A stretch of 64,000 nucleotides of DNA. It comes from Streptomyces abikoensis (GTDB lineage: Bacteria; Actinomycetota; Actinomycetes; Streptomycetales; Streptomycetaceae). Shown in pieces: positions 24,914-32,814 of the stretch (positions within the stretch are counted from its first letter, which is position 1; the number at the start of each line of letters is the position of its first letter). Location: positions 186,001 through 250,000 of the forward strand of contig NZ_BMRT01000005.1 of assembly GCF_014648775.1 (NCBI RefSeq), given 5' to 3'. Made by a program: the position numbers and the translations under genes. Under the pieces are notes generated by a model. It was not told the DNA's origin, did not search any database, and saw only the letters and a program-made list of their open reading frames with translations.

Positions 24914-24944
24914 GCCGGGGCCGCGTCGTGGACGCGGCCCCGGC
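24914..24944. terminator. Bidirectional hairpin terminator
   Basis: GCCGGGGCCGCGTC (24914-24927) pairs perfectly with GACGCGGCCCCGGC (24931-24944) around GTG, between the convergent I36 inhibitor and hydrolase genes. A 14-pair stem with a triloop. Confidence 0.85.
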
Positions 24945-24988
24945 ATCATGTCCCCGCCCTGGCGCCAGCCCTGGCCCTGGCCCCAGCC

Positions 24989-26542
24989 CTAGTGGACGAC
25001 CCCGCTCCCGTCCACGGTGAACTTCCCGCTCGACGCCCCGTTGAAGGTGCCGTTGGTGATCCACTCGCTGAGCGCCGCGGTGACCGTGCCGTGCGGCCCC
25101 GCCCACGGCGTACCGGGCTGCTGGCCGTAGGCCGTCGCCGGGCTCGGCGGGTTGCAGCGGTCGCCCGAGCAGCCCTCCCACATGAACACGTGGCTCGCGC
25201 ACGTGACCTGGACGACCACCTTGTTCGTCGTCGCGGCCGGGAGCGCGTTGTAGATGGCCGTGGAGTTCGCCACCGGCGCGGTGCCGTCGCCGAAGCCGTG
25301 GAGGATCAGGGTCGGGACCGTCACCTGGCCCGCGACCGCCGTGTTCCAGCCGTAGGTGGAGAAGGTGGGCGAGCGGTTGAGGCCGGCGGGGTGGTGGGGA
25401 TCGTCGCCGCCCCAGTCCTTCCCGGCGCCGTCGCCCTTCATGAGTTCCTTCCAGACCTCGTCCTGACTGCCCGGCGCGACGCGGCCGGAGCAGCTCTGCT
25501 CGTTCGTGCCGGGGCCGTTCGCGAGCGGCATGGACGTCATCGCCGCGCGGTCGGCGACCGTCAGGGGGAAGGAGACGAACCCTCCCGCCGGTGTCACCTC
25601 CTCCGTCGGCAGGCCGAAGAGCGATGCCATGAAGACGGCCCGGTCGACCTTTCCGATCCAGGTCGCGCTGTCGGGGAGGAGCGGATTGGGATTGGCCGCG
25701 TAGAGGGTCCGTCCGACGCGGGGTCCCCCGAGCGAGTAACCGACGAGGGTCACCTTGCCGTTCGTCGGCTGGGCCTTCGCGATGGCGTCGTCGATGACCT
25801 GGCGGATGTCACGCACCCACGTGTCGATGGTCGCGAAGCGCACGTCGCTGGAGTGGGCGAACATCTTGCCGGCGAGGGGGTTGGTACCGAGCTTGGTGCG
25901 CTGCTGGTCGAGCGGGAAGATCTGGGCGTTGTGGGTGCGGTCGCACCCCGTCGGGAAGGCGCAGGTGGTGTTGTCGGCGTTGAAGGCGGGGCGGCTCGCG
26001 TTGTGGGGGTCGTCCAGGCCGTGCGCGAAGCGCGTGGACTGGCCGTAGCCGAGCAGGTCCGGCACGAACGTGTCGACGCCCGCCCGGGCGAGTCCCTCCT
26101 GCACGCTGAGCTTGTTGTTGTTCTGGTCCTTGCCCTTCAGGTCGAAGACCGGCCGTCCGGGCACCGAGCGGCCGTGGATCAGCACGGCGGCCCGGGCGGG
26201 TGTCTGCGCGCACCGCCCGTGCGCGTACTCGGGCGCCACGCGGTGGACGCTCAACTGCGCCTTCTGCCCGTTGAACTGCGGGTCGGGCATCATGCCGTTC
26301 GGCACGGTGAAGTCCAGCGTGTAGTCGCTGGTGGTGATGTCGGTCGGCTTGTCGTCGCAGGGCGCCTGCTCGATCCGGATGGCGTCGACGGCCAGCAGCC
26401 CGCCCACGCCGAAGGCACCCACGGCCAGACAGGTCCCGACGGCGATCCACCACCGGTGCCAGAGCGGCCTGCCCCGCCACCACCGGCCCGGCGACCACCC
26501 GCCACTCTTCCGACTGCCGTCGTCCTTCCGACTGCCGTCCAC
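24989..26542 (-). CDS. Membrane-anchored or exported alpha/beta hydrolase
   Basis: About 517 residues. A basic, Trp-rich cytoplasmic N-terminus is followed by one hydrophobic helix (WWIAVGTCLAVGAFGVGGLLA, about residues 30-52), after which the chain is external. The hydrolase domain shows ARAAVLIHGRSVPG (oxyanion region), the nucleophile elbow VTLVGYSLGGPRVG, LILHGFGDGTAPV (acid region) and a C-terminal CASHVFMWEGCSGDRCNPP with the probable catalytic His. Extra cysteines suggest disulfides, consistent with export. GTG 26542 is chosen because GGGAGG lies just upstream and the preceding translation is out of character. Substrate unknown. Confidence 0.8.
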   Translation of the reverse strand: MDGSRKDDGSRKSGGWSPGRWWRGRPLWHRWWIAVGTCLAVGAFGVGGLLAVDAIRIEQAPCDDKPTDITTSDYTLDFTVPNGMMPDPQFNGQKAQLSVHRVAPEYAHGRCAQTPARAAVLIHGRSVPGRPVFDLKGKDQNNNKLSVQEGLARAGVDTFVPDLLGYGQSTRFAHGLDDPHNASRPAFNADNTTCAFPTGCDRTHNAQIFPLDQQRTKLGTNPLAGKMFAHSSDVRFATIDTWVRDIRQVIDDAIAKAQPTNGKVTLVGYSLGGPRVGRTLYAANPNPLLPDSATWIGKVDRAVFMASLFGLPTEEVTPAGGFVSFPLTVADRAAMTSMPLANGPGTNEQSCSGRVAPGSQDEVWKELMKGDGAGKDWGGDDPHHPAGLNRSPTFSTYGWNTAVAGQVTVPTLILHGFGDGTAPVANSTAIYNALPAATTNKVVVQVTCASHVFMWEGCSGDRCNPPSPATAYGQQPGTPWAGPHGTVTAALSEWITNGTFNGASSGKFTVDGSGVVH

Positions 26543-26662
26543 CGCGCCTCCCGTCCGGGCCGGGTCAAGTCCTGTACGTCTGTGCGCCTGTACGCCGCAT
26601 CCTTCGCCGGGGTCGGGGGGCCCGCCACACGGGAGCGGCCGAATGGACTGGCACACCAGACC

Positions 26663-26696
26663 CTAGATCCACTAGCCTCTTCCCTAGGAGCCCTAG
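26663..26696. promoter_or_regulatory. Two CTAG-N5-CTAG operators
   Basis: CTAGATCCACTAG (26663-26675) and CTAGGAGCCCTAG (26684-26696) share the form CTAG-N5-CTAG, with centres 21 bases apart, about two helical turns. CTAG is rare in such genomes, so four copies in 34 bases is striking. The site lies directly upstream of a TetR gene and fits a pair of repressor dimers on one DNA face. Confidence 0.65.
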
Positions 26697-26714
26697 GAAA
26701 GAGGAGGCGCCCGA

Positions 26715-27299
26715 GTGGTGCGCGCAGGAATCACCGCCGCCAAGCTGACGGCCGCGGCGGCGGTAATGGCGGACGAGCAGGGCTTGGAGAAGGTCACCGT
26801 CTCGGCGCTCGCCCGGCAGTTCGGCGTCAAGGACGCGAGCCTGTACTCGCACGTCAAGAACCTGCGGGAGCTGGTCGTACGGGTCGCCCTGCTCAGCGCC
26901 GAGGAGGTGGCCGACCGGATCGCGGTCGCGGTGGCGGGCCGCGCCGGGAAGGACGCCCTGGTCGCCTTCGCGGACGCGTACCGCGACTACGCGCTGGAGC
27001 ACCCGGGCCGCTACGCGGCGACGCAGCGGCAGTTCACGCCGGAGGAGATCGGGGACTCCGCCGGATTCCGCCGGAACATCGAGCTGACGTACGGCATGCT
27101 GCGCGCCTACGGCCTCACCGAGCCGGATCTGACGGACGCGGGACGGCTGCTGCGCAGCACGTTCCACGGCTACATCCACCTGGAGCTGAGCGGCGCCTTC
27201 GGCCACTCCCGCCCGGTGGGGTCGTCGTGGGAGCGTGCGCTCGACGCCCTCCACATGGTCCTGGAGAACTGGCCTACCGACAACGAGGGGGACAACTGA
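26715..27299 (+). CDS. TetR-family regulator
   Basis: 194 residues. The HTH occupies about residues 8-50 (KLTAAAAVMADEQGLEKVTVSALARQFGVKDASLYSHV), followed by a TetR_C domain of the WHG type (GSSWERALDALHMVLENW). GTG 26715 is 8 bases after GGAGG. It ends in TGATG, overlapping the start of the downstream hydrolase by one base, so the two form an operon behind the doubled CTAG operator. Probably an autorepressor that also controls the hydrolase. Confidence 0.87.
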   Translation: MVRAGITAAKLTAAAAVMADEQGLEKVTVSALARQFGVKDASLYSHVKNLRELVVRVALLSAEEVADRIAVAVAGRAGKDALVAFADAYRDYALEHPGRYAATQRQFTPEEIGDSAGFRRNIELTYGMLRAYGLTEPDLTDAGRLLRSTFHGYIHLELSGAFGHSRPVGSSWERALDALHMVLENWPTDNEGDN

Positions 27300-28159
27300 T
27301 GCACAAGCCCGTAACCGGAAAGCTCGACGTACCCGGCGCCACCCTGCACTACGAGGTACGAGGCAGCGGCCCGCTGCTCCTGCTGATACCCGGCGGCGCG
27401 GGGGACGCCGGAATGTACGCGGGCATGGCCGGCGTCCTGGCCGACGCCGGGTACACCGTCGCGTCCTTCGACCCGCGCGCCCTGTCGCGCAGCCGCCTCC
27501 ACGTCCCGCTCGGCGACCAGCGGGTCGCGGAGTGGAGCGAGGACGCACGCCTGCTGATCGACCACCTGTCGCCGGACGAGCCGGCGTCGGTGCTGGGCTG
27601 CAGCGCGGGCGCCATCGTCGCCCTCGACCTGCTGGCCCGCCACCCGGACCGGGCGCACCGCCTGATCGCACACGAACCGCCGCTGCTGGAGCTCCTGGAC
27701 GACCCCGCCCCGCACAAGGCGCTGTTCGCGGACGTACGCGAGACCTTCCGGGCGGAGGGAGTGGGGGCGGCGATGGCACGTTTCGCCGAGGGCATGACGG
27801 GAGAGCGCCCGGCGGAAGGCCCGGCGGAACGGGACGCGATGGAACTCCCGCCCGAGATCCAGGAGATGGCGTCCCGGATGCACGCCAACCAGCCGGTCTT
27901 CCTGGAGCACATGCTGGTCCCGTTCTCCTCGACCGTCCCGGACGTCGAGGCGCTGCGGAACGCTGCCACGAAGCTCGTCCCGTCGGCGGGGCACGAGTCA
28001 CGCGACCTGCTGCCGCTGTACGGCCCGATCGCCCGCCTGGCAGTACTGACCGGCCGCCCGCTGGAGGAGTTCCCGGGCGGGCACCTGGGCGCGGTCGAGC
28101 GACCGAGGGAATTCGCGGAGCGGATGCTGACGCTGCTGGGCGTCACGGCGGCGGCCTAG
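27299..28159 (+). CDS. Alpha/beta hydrolase
   Basis: 286 residues. Landmarks: LHYEVRGSGPLLLLIPGGAGDAG, TVASFDPRALSRS, the nucleophile elbow SVLGCSAGAIVALDLLARHP with Ser intact, and EFPGGHLGAVERPREFAE with the probable catalytic His. It resembles the small hydrolases that Streptomyces place beside TetR regulators. Translation is coupled to the upstream TetR gene by a one-base overlap. Its TAG stop lies within CTAG at 28156-28159, whose other strand serves as the stop of the convergent neighbour. Substrate unknown. Confidence 0.85.
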   Translation: MHKPVTGKLDVPGATLHYEVRGSGPLLLLIPGGAGDAGMYAGMAGVLADAGYTVASFDPRALSRSRLHVPLGDQRVAEWSEDARLLIDHLSPDEPASVLGCSAGAIVALDLLARHPDRAHRLIAHEPPLLELLDDPAPHKALFADVRETFRAEGVGAAMARFAEGMTGERPAEGPAERDAMELPPEIQEMASRMHANQPVFLEHMLVPFSSTVPDVEALRNAATKLVPSAGHESRDLLPLYGPIARLAVLTGRPLEEFPGGHLGAVERPREFAERMLTLLGVTAAA

Positions 28160-29133
28160 GCCAGCTCGGCGAGGTCACGCACGGTGGCGGTACCGGAGCG
28201 GACGACCCAGATGCCGTCGCCCTCCGCTTCGGAACGGCTTTTGAGGTCGTCGATGTCTACCATCGGGGGCCACCGCGTCCCGGCCTCCGACCAGCGCACG
28301 CCGGTCAGGTCCACACCTGACAGGTCGGCTGAGCGCAGGTCGGAGGTGGTGAAGTCGTCGAGGAAGGCGCGGACGGCGGTGCTGTCGAGCAGGGGCGGCT
28401 CCGTGTTGAGTGCAACACCAATGACATACCTCAGTTCGCCGGCCCGGAGCTCGACGAGGGCAGGGACCAGGGCACGGCTGCGACGGAGAGCATCGGCGAG
28501 TTCGTGGGCCACGAACATATCGACGCGGCCGATATCAGCCAGGCGACGGACGTAGCCGAGTGCACGGAGAAGATCGGCGACGAGACCCATGGAGAGGCCG
28601 AAAGCGCGTATGCGAGGCATGTTGAACTCACTGGGGCGGTCGTCTGAGCGGTCGAAGCCGGGGCTGAGGTCGTCAGTGAGGACGCGCGTGAGGTCAAGGG
28701 CTTTGTCGACGACTATCACGAGGGCGTCCCAGCGCGGCAGCTCAGCAGGCTGGGTGATCTCGACGCAGATGCGCATAAGGTCGGCGTCGAGCTTATGGGT
28801 GCGGTAATAGGTGTCGTTGAAGACCTCGTAGGCGGCCACGACACGGGGAACGGCGCGCAGCGCCAACCGCGTCACCGGGTCGATTCGCCCCGGCGACGGC
28901 GTGGTCAAAGTTTCGCGATCCGACCTGCCGGCGGGCAGGATCGCCGCCAGCCCGCCCTCCACGTCGAGGACGGACCCAAGGGCGTCCACGGCCGCGTCGT
29001 GCCGGGACTGCAGCAGCACCTCCCGCAGGCCCGCTTCGACATCGAGCGCGCCGTCGAGCCCGTCGGCCAGCTCGCGCTGGTGCCGGTCGAGCCACTGGTC
29101 GACGACCTCGGGATTCGGCTCATGTGTGGTCAC
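28156..29133 (-). CDS. Uncharacterised protein of the ECF-sigma cassette, pentapeptide-like C-terminus
   Basis: 325 residues, third gene of a coupled operon. The first 70 residues carry two copies of a short motif (LDGALDVEAGLREVLL and LGSVLDVEGGLAAILP). The middle is alpha-helical without recognised motifs. The C-terminus has two pentapeptide-like steps (LRSADLSGVDLTGVRWSEAGTRWP) and a Gly-rich end (GDGIWVVRSGTATVRDLA). I recall this C-terminal form in many Streptomyces proteins of unknown function near ECF sigma factors. No membrane segment. It may be the output or control protein of the sigma factor; no classical anti-sigma zinc motif is visible. GTG 29133 follows GGAGGGG and overlaps the sigma stop. 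Confidence 0.72.
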   Translation of the reverse strand: MTTHEPNPEVVDQWLDRHQRELADGLDGALDVEAGLREVLLQSRHDAAVDALGSVLDVEGGLAAILPAGRSDRETLTTPSPGRIDPVTRLALRAVPRVVAAYEVFNDTYYRTHKLDADLMRICVEITQPAELPRWDALVIVVDKALDLTRVLTDDLSPGFDRSDDRPSEFNMPRIRAFGLSMGLVADLLRALGYVRRLADIGRVDMFVAHELADALRRSRALVPALVELRAGELRYVIGVALNTEPPLLDSTAVRAFLDDFTTSDLRSADLSGVDLTGVRWSEAGTRWPPMVDIDDLKSRSEAEGDGIWVVRSGTATVRDLAELA

Positions 29134-29711
29134 CGCTGCCCCTCCTTCGTCGCGAGGTAGGCCGCGGCGGCCCGTCGCGCCTTCGCGAGGTTGCCGCGCA
29201 CGGTATCGACCGGCAGTCCAAGGAGCTCGGCGATGTCGCCCGGGGTGTAGCCGGCCAGCGTCCAGGCCAGGGCCTGTCGCTGCCGGGGCGGCAGGCTCGC
29301 CAGCATCGGGCGGGCGTCGTACCGGGCCTCCCACTCCGCGATGGCGTCGGGCCGGGCCAGCAGCGACGTGGGTTCGGGGACCGCGCCGACCAGGTCCTCA
29401 TCGACGGAGGCGAACGTACGGATCAACGCCCGCGAGGCGACCGTGTGCGCCCAGGCACGCGGGTCGCGGAGCTCGGACCAGCGCTGGTACGCCTTCGTCA
29501 TCGTGTCCTGCGCGATGTCCGCCGCGACGGCCAGCGAGGCGCCCTGATTGATCAGGAAGCCCACGAGGGGGCGGATCGTGGCGCGATAGAAGGCGGAGAA
29601 CGCCTCGTCCGCTTCGCGCCGCGCCCGCCGGCTCGCCTCCAGCGAGCCGCTCCGCGCATCGGGTACAACCGCCGGGCCCTCCGTTCCGTCCGACGGAGCC
29701 TGCTCCGTCAA
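29130..29711 (-). CDS. ECF-type sigma factor
   Basis: 193 residues. Region 2 is at about residues 38-90 (FSAFYRATIRPLVGFLINQGASLAVAADIAQDTMTKAYQRW) and region 4 at about 130-185 (LPPRQRQALAWTLAGYTPGDIAELLGLPVDTVRGNLAKARRA). It is the central gene of a three-gene operon: it overlaps the small membrane protein gene upstream and the uncharacterised protein downstream by 4 bases each. Region 2.1 has a short acidic N-terminal extension. Target promoters cannot be predicted; no matching self-promoter was found by eye. Confidence 0.88.
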   Translation of the reverse strand: MTEQAPSDGTEGPAVVPDARSGSLEASRRARREADEAFSAFYRATIRPLVGFLINQGASLAVAADIAQDTMTKAYQRWSELRDPRAWAHTVASRALIRTFASVDEDLVGAVPEPTSLLARPDAIAEWEARYDARPMLASLPPRQRQALAWTLAGYTPGDIAELLGLPVDTVRGNLAKARRAAAAYLATKEGQR

Positions 29712-29932
29712 GCCCCTCCCCTCCCCTGCGACGGCGTGCGGGTGATCGTCACACGCAGCCGGAGCCCGTCGCCACCCTGCTCATCGACCTCCACCCGACC
29801 ACCGGCGGCCACCACCTCAGCCGCACGGATCAGATGCCTGCGCCAGCGCAGACGCAACCACAGTCCCGTGACAGCGCATACCTCCGCAACAACCAATGGG
29901 ACGATGGTGGTTACCGCTGTGGCAGCGTCCAT
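29708..29932 (-). CDS. Small single-span membrane protein of the ECF-sigma cassette
   Basis: 74 residues. One hydrophobic helix near the N-terminus (AVTTIVPLVVAEVCAVTGLWL) is followed by a basic patch RLRWRRHL and a cytoplasmic tail ending in VTITRTPSQGRGGA. ATG 29932 follows GGAAGGGAGGGG, and the stop overlaps the sigma start (ATGA), so it is the first gene of the operon. A membrane protein coupled to an ECF sigma factor suggests a signal-input or anti-sigma-like role, but it lacks recognised anti-sigma motifs. Longer readings upstream to 30262 are out of frame with any homology. Confidence 0.65.
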   Translation of the reverse strand: MDAATAVTTIVPLVVAEVCAVTGLWLRLRWRRHLIRAAEVVAAGGRVEVDEQGGDGLRLRVTITRTPSQGRGGA

Positions 29933-29984
29933 GATTGAGCCCCTCCCTTCCGGTGGCGACGACGCGGCCCCAAGCGGAGGCCCG

Positions 29985-30560
29985 TCACCAGTAGGAGCCC
30001 GAACGGGCCTTGATCGTGAACTCCGCGGCCGGATTCGGGCCAGCGGCCGGTAGGCAGGGCCGAACAGGACCCGACGCCGCTCCTCGGGAACCCGGTCCTC
30101 GCGGGCACGCCAGATCAGGGGCCGCGCGGTTCGGGGAGCACATGACCACGGCCAGGCTGAGGAAGGAGGGACGTCCCAGGTAGTACCCGAGCGAGACGTC
30201 CCCGCCCCAGCCGAGCGTTTCCGCCACGTACGCGACCGTTCCCGCGAGGCGGGCGCTGTCACGATCGGCCCGCGAGGCGAATCGCGGCGCGTGCTCGGCC
30301 AGCCGCTCCCCCAGCCACCGGGTGGCCTCGCACGGATCCGCCCAGGTTCCCTGGATCAGTCTCCCGGGCTTCACCAGCCAGTGCTTGGTCTGCAGCGGAG
30401 GCACATCGGTGACCCGCCACTCGGCCACGGCCTCCTTGTACCTGTCCACCACGTCGGGGGGACTGCCGGCGGTCGGCTCCACGTGCGACGGCGGGCGTCG
30501 GGTGCTCTCCTTGTCGAACACCGCTTTGTCGCCGAGCCATAGGTAGCCGTGAAAGTGCAT
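29985..30560 (-). CDS. Conserved hypothetical protein, DNA-regulator cluster
   Basis: 191 residues as read. The core (MHFHGYLWLGDKAVFDKES, VVDRYKEAVAEWRVTDVPPLQTKHWLVKPG, LGGYYL-type VSLGYYLGRPSFLSLAVVMCSPN) matches a Streptomyces conserved-hypothetical type I remember beside XRE regulators. Those proteins usually end soon after DLACP, whereas this frame runs about 45 residues further with Pro/Gly-rich background-like sequence, so the 3' end may have been altered by a frameshift or a lost stop. Start ATG 30560. Divergent from the small gene at 30835. Function unknown. Confidence 0.6.
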   Translation of the reverse strand: MHFHGYLWLGDKAVFDKESTRRPPSHVEPTAGSPPDVVDRYKEAVAEWRVTDVPPLQTKHWLVKPGRLIQGTWADPCEATRWLGERLAEHAPRFASRADRDSARLAGTVAYVAETLGWGGDVSLGYYLGRPSFLSLAVVMCSPNRAAPDLACPRGPGSRGAASGPVRPCLPAAGPNPAAEFTIKARSGSYW

Positions 30561-30834
30561 GGGACGATCCCCGTTCTGCGCGGGCGCCCGCCGATCCACG
30601 CCAGCGTCACGCACGATTCCCCGTCCGGGTGGGTGTTGCCTCCGGGAGCGATGGATTGGGCACACCAGGACGCTATGAACCGCGGGTGCCCGGAAGCCAC
30701 GAGGTTGCAGACAATTGCAGAGGGCCACGTCCAAGGCCGCGCGCGTAGAAGTTCGTGCAAGTCGCTGGAACGCAAAGGGCCGACCGAGCATGCTCGTTCA
30801 CGCTCGCACCACTCAGCGACGCAGGAGGCGAATG
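30561..30834. promoter_or_regulatory. Divergent promoter region of the whiJ-like cluster
   Basis: 270 bases between two divergent hypothetical genes. A directly repeated TTGCAG (30705-30710 and 30715-30720, start to start 10 bases, about one helical turn) could be a regulator half-site pair, perhaps for the cluster's XRE protein. No clear -35/-10 pair. Confidence 0.35.
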
Positions 30835-31059
30835 ATGGCTCTGCACAAGCTCGGCCAGGACCCCGAGAGCCCGGACGGCAAGTCGCCCACCGTCTACTAC
30901 GACGATCAGACGGACAACTACGTCCTTCAGGGGTGGCGCGTCCTCGACGCCGAGCGGCTCACCCAGATGGACATCCCCGACCACGAAACCGTGATCGAGT
31001 TCCCCCGCCGGATGTTGCGGTTCTTCCCGGAGGTGAACGGTGGCGGACCCGACGCTTGA
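30835..31059 (+). CDS. Small conserved hypothetical protein, first gene of the whiJ-like cluster
   Basis: 74 residues, acidic and without membrane segments: MALHKLGQDPESPDGKSPTV, then YYDDQTDNYVLQGWRVLD, ending in EFPRRMLRFFPEVNGGGPDA. ATG 30835 is 6 bases after GGAGG; ATG 30832 is an alternative. It overlaps the DUF6879 gene by 20 bases, so the two are coupled. Genes of this type recur beside DUF6879 and XRE-DUF5753 genes in Streptomyces. Function unknown. Confidence 0.7.
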   Translation: MALHKLGQDPESPDGKSPTVYYDDQTDNYVLQGWRVLDAERLTQMDIPDHETVIEFPRRMLRFFPEVNGGGPDA

Positions 31060-31555
31060 GGACCTCCTGCGCCGGTGCGAACGGTCCGCCGTCCACCTGG
31101 AGATGCGCGACGGCTACATGAGGGACGACCCGATGTTCCTGGCGTGGCAGAAGGGCCACAGGGACGACCCGGCCGACCGGGACGCCTGGTGGCGTCCCTG
31201 GCTGACGCTCATCGAACAGATCACGGCCCGTGGCGTGCGGGTGCGCCGAGCGCGCGTCGTCAGTGTGCCGGTCTCCGACTACGTGCAGTTCGAGCACGAC
31301 GTGACGTTCACCAACATCGCGGCGGGCGAACAGGTCCGCTGGCTGCCGCGCCGACGCGCCACCGACCTCGCCCTGCCGGGGAACGACTTCTGGCTGGTGG
31401 ACGACTCCATGGTAGTGATCAACCACTTCGACGGCGACGGCCGCTTCACAGGTGACGAATTCATCGCGGAGCCGGAGACGGCGAAGCTCTGCTCCTCGGC
31501 CTTCGAAGCCGTGTGGGCACGGGCCGTGCCCCATGAGGAGTTCCGACCGGTCTGA
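31040..31555 (+). CDS. DUF6879 family protein
   Basis: 171 residues. The N-terminus LEDLLRRCERSAVHLEMRDGYM and the segments VRRARVVSVPVSDYVQFEHDVTF, LPGNDFWLVDDSMVVINHF and CSSAFEAVWARAVPHEEF are the family hallmarks. The family is found in actinomycetes almost always beside an XRE-DUF5753 regulator, as here, and is thought to be a partner or effector of it; no enzymatic motif is visible. GTG 31040 is 6 bases after GGAGG. Only 5 bases separate its stop from the XRE start. Confidence 0.82.
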   Translation: MADPTLEDLLRRCERSAVHLEMRDGYMRDDPMFLAWQKGHRDDPADRDAWWRPWLTLIEQITARGVRVRRARVVSVPVSDYVQFEHDVTFTNIAAGEQVRWLPRRRATDLALPGNDFWLVDDSMVVINHFDGDGRFTGDEFIAEPETAKLCSSAFEAVWARAVPHEEFRPV

Positions 31556-31560
31556 TCCTC

Positions 31561-32412
31561 ATGCATTCGTCCTCGTCATCGAGCGTTCAGCAGGCACGAC
31601 AAGCCCTCGGCCGGCGCCTGCGCGAGATCCGGAAGGACTCCGGTATGACCGCGCGGGCGCTGGCCGCGCTGGCGGGCTGGCACGCGTCGAAGTGCTCCCG
31701 CATCGAGAACGGCCGCACCGCCCCGTCCGACAGCGACATCAGGTCCTGGACGCTGCACTGCGGCGCGCAGGACCAGACCGCCGATCTGATCGCCACCGCG
31801 CGCAACATCGACGGCATGTACGTGGAGTGGAGGCGCATCGAGCGGGCGGGGCTGAAGCGCGCGCAGGAGAACGCCCTACCGCTCTTCGAACGCACCCAGC
31901 GCTTCCGGATCTACCAGTCGTGGGTGGTCCCCGGCCTGTTCCAAACCGCCGCCTACACCACGGCAGTACTGAACACGGTCGTGAACCTGCGGCAGACCCC
32001 TGACGACGTCGCCCAGGCGGTAGCCGTACGCATGGACAGGCAACGCATCCTGCGGTCGGGCCACCGCCGCTTCGCCGTTCTCGTGGAGGAGTGGGTGCTG
32101 CGCACGGTGATCGGCGACACGAGCGTCATGGCCGAGCAGCTCCGGCAGCTACTGACGGTCGCCTCGCTGCCGTCCGTCAGCCTGGGCGTCATCCCCATGG
32201 GCCGTCCACGCGGCTTCGGCTGGCCGACGGAGTCGTTCACCCTGTACGACGACCGGCAGGTCAACGTCGAGTTGGTGTCCGCCCACCTCACCGTCACGCA
32301 ACCCCGCGAAATTCACGACTACGCCGTCACGTTCAACGAGCTCTCCGCTGTCGCGCGGTACGGGGCCGACGCGCGATCCCTGATCGCGGCGGCCATCGAC
32401 GCCCTCGGGTGA
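31561..32412 (+). CDS. XRE-family regulator with DUF5753 (WhiJ-like)
   Basis: 283 residues. HTH_XRE at about residues 12-70 (LGRRLREIRKDSGMTARALAALAGWHASKCSRIENG), then the actinomycete-specific DUF5753 ligand-like domain (RFRIYQSWVVPGLFQTAAYT; FAVLVEEWVLRTVIG; VSLGVIPMGRPRGFG; SFTLYD). This is the architecture of WhiJ and BldB-associated regulators acting on development and secondary metabolism. Third gene of a coupled run with the 74-residue gene and DUF6879. It probably senses a signal and represses its own cluster. Confidence 0.87.
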   Translation: MHSSSSSSVQQARQALGRRLREIRKDSGMTARALAALAGWHASKCSRIENGRTAPSDSDIRSWTLHCGAQDQTADLIATARNIDGMYVEWRRIERAGLKRAQENALPLFERTQRFRIYQSWVVPGLFQTAAYTTAVLNTVVNLRQTPDDVAQAVAVRMDRQRILRSGHRRFAVLVEEWVLRTVIGDTSVMAEQLRQLLTVASLPSVSLGVIPMGRPRGFGWPTESFTLYDDRQVNVELVSAHLTVTQPREIHDYAVTFNELSAVARYGADARSLIAAAIDALG

Positions 32413-32423
32413 GTCGGTCGTCC

Positions 32424-32669
32424 CTACCGCTTCGCGACGAACGAGCCCATGCCGCGCGTGGTGACGATCAGGCCCTCCTCCTGAAGGGCCGTCTTGACCT
32501 TGCGGACCGTGCCGCGTGCCACGCCGAACTCCTGCTCCAGCTGGGTCTCCGAGATCAGCCGATTTACTGGGTACTCGCCGCTGGCGATGCGCTGTCGGAT
32601 CACGTCGGCGATCTGCGTCCACTTGGGACGAGTGGGGTCGAACTCCATCACCTGCGTGACTGTACGCAT
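32424..32669 (-). CDS. Small GntR-family regulator (HTH only)
   Basis: 81 residues: DPTRPKWTQIADVIRQRIASGEYPVNRLISETQLEQEFGVARGTVRKVKTALQEEGL is a complete GntR winged helix, but no ligand domain follows. Free-standing GntR HTH proteins of this length are common beside Streptomyces regulator clusters. Start is uncertain: ATG 32669 fits homologues I recall; GTG 32693 and ATG 32648 are in frame; none has a strong ribosome site. It faces the XRE gene and diverges from the small genes at 32815. GTATCCGA (from 32674) and TCGGGTAT (to 32712) flank its upstream region as an imperfect inverted repeat. Confidence 0.75.
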   Translation of the reverse strand: MRTVTQVMEFDPTRPKWTQIADVIRQRIASGEYPVNRLISETQLEQEFGVARGTVRKVKTALQEEGLIVTTRGMGSFVAKR

Positions 32670-32814
32670 GACCGTGTATCCGAACATAGCCACGGACGGC
32701 CTTGGTCGGGTATGGACATGTGGGATCGGGTAGGAGTAGCGTCACGCGATGGAAGACCCCCGCGACCGCACCAACGGCCCGGGGGCATGGCCACCAGCCC
32801 AAGGAGCTGATGAC

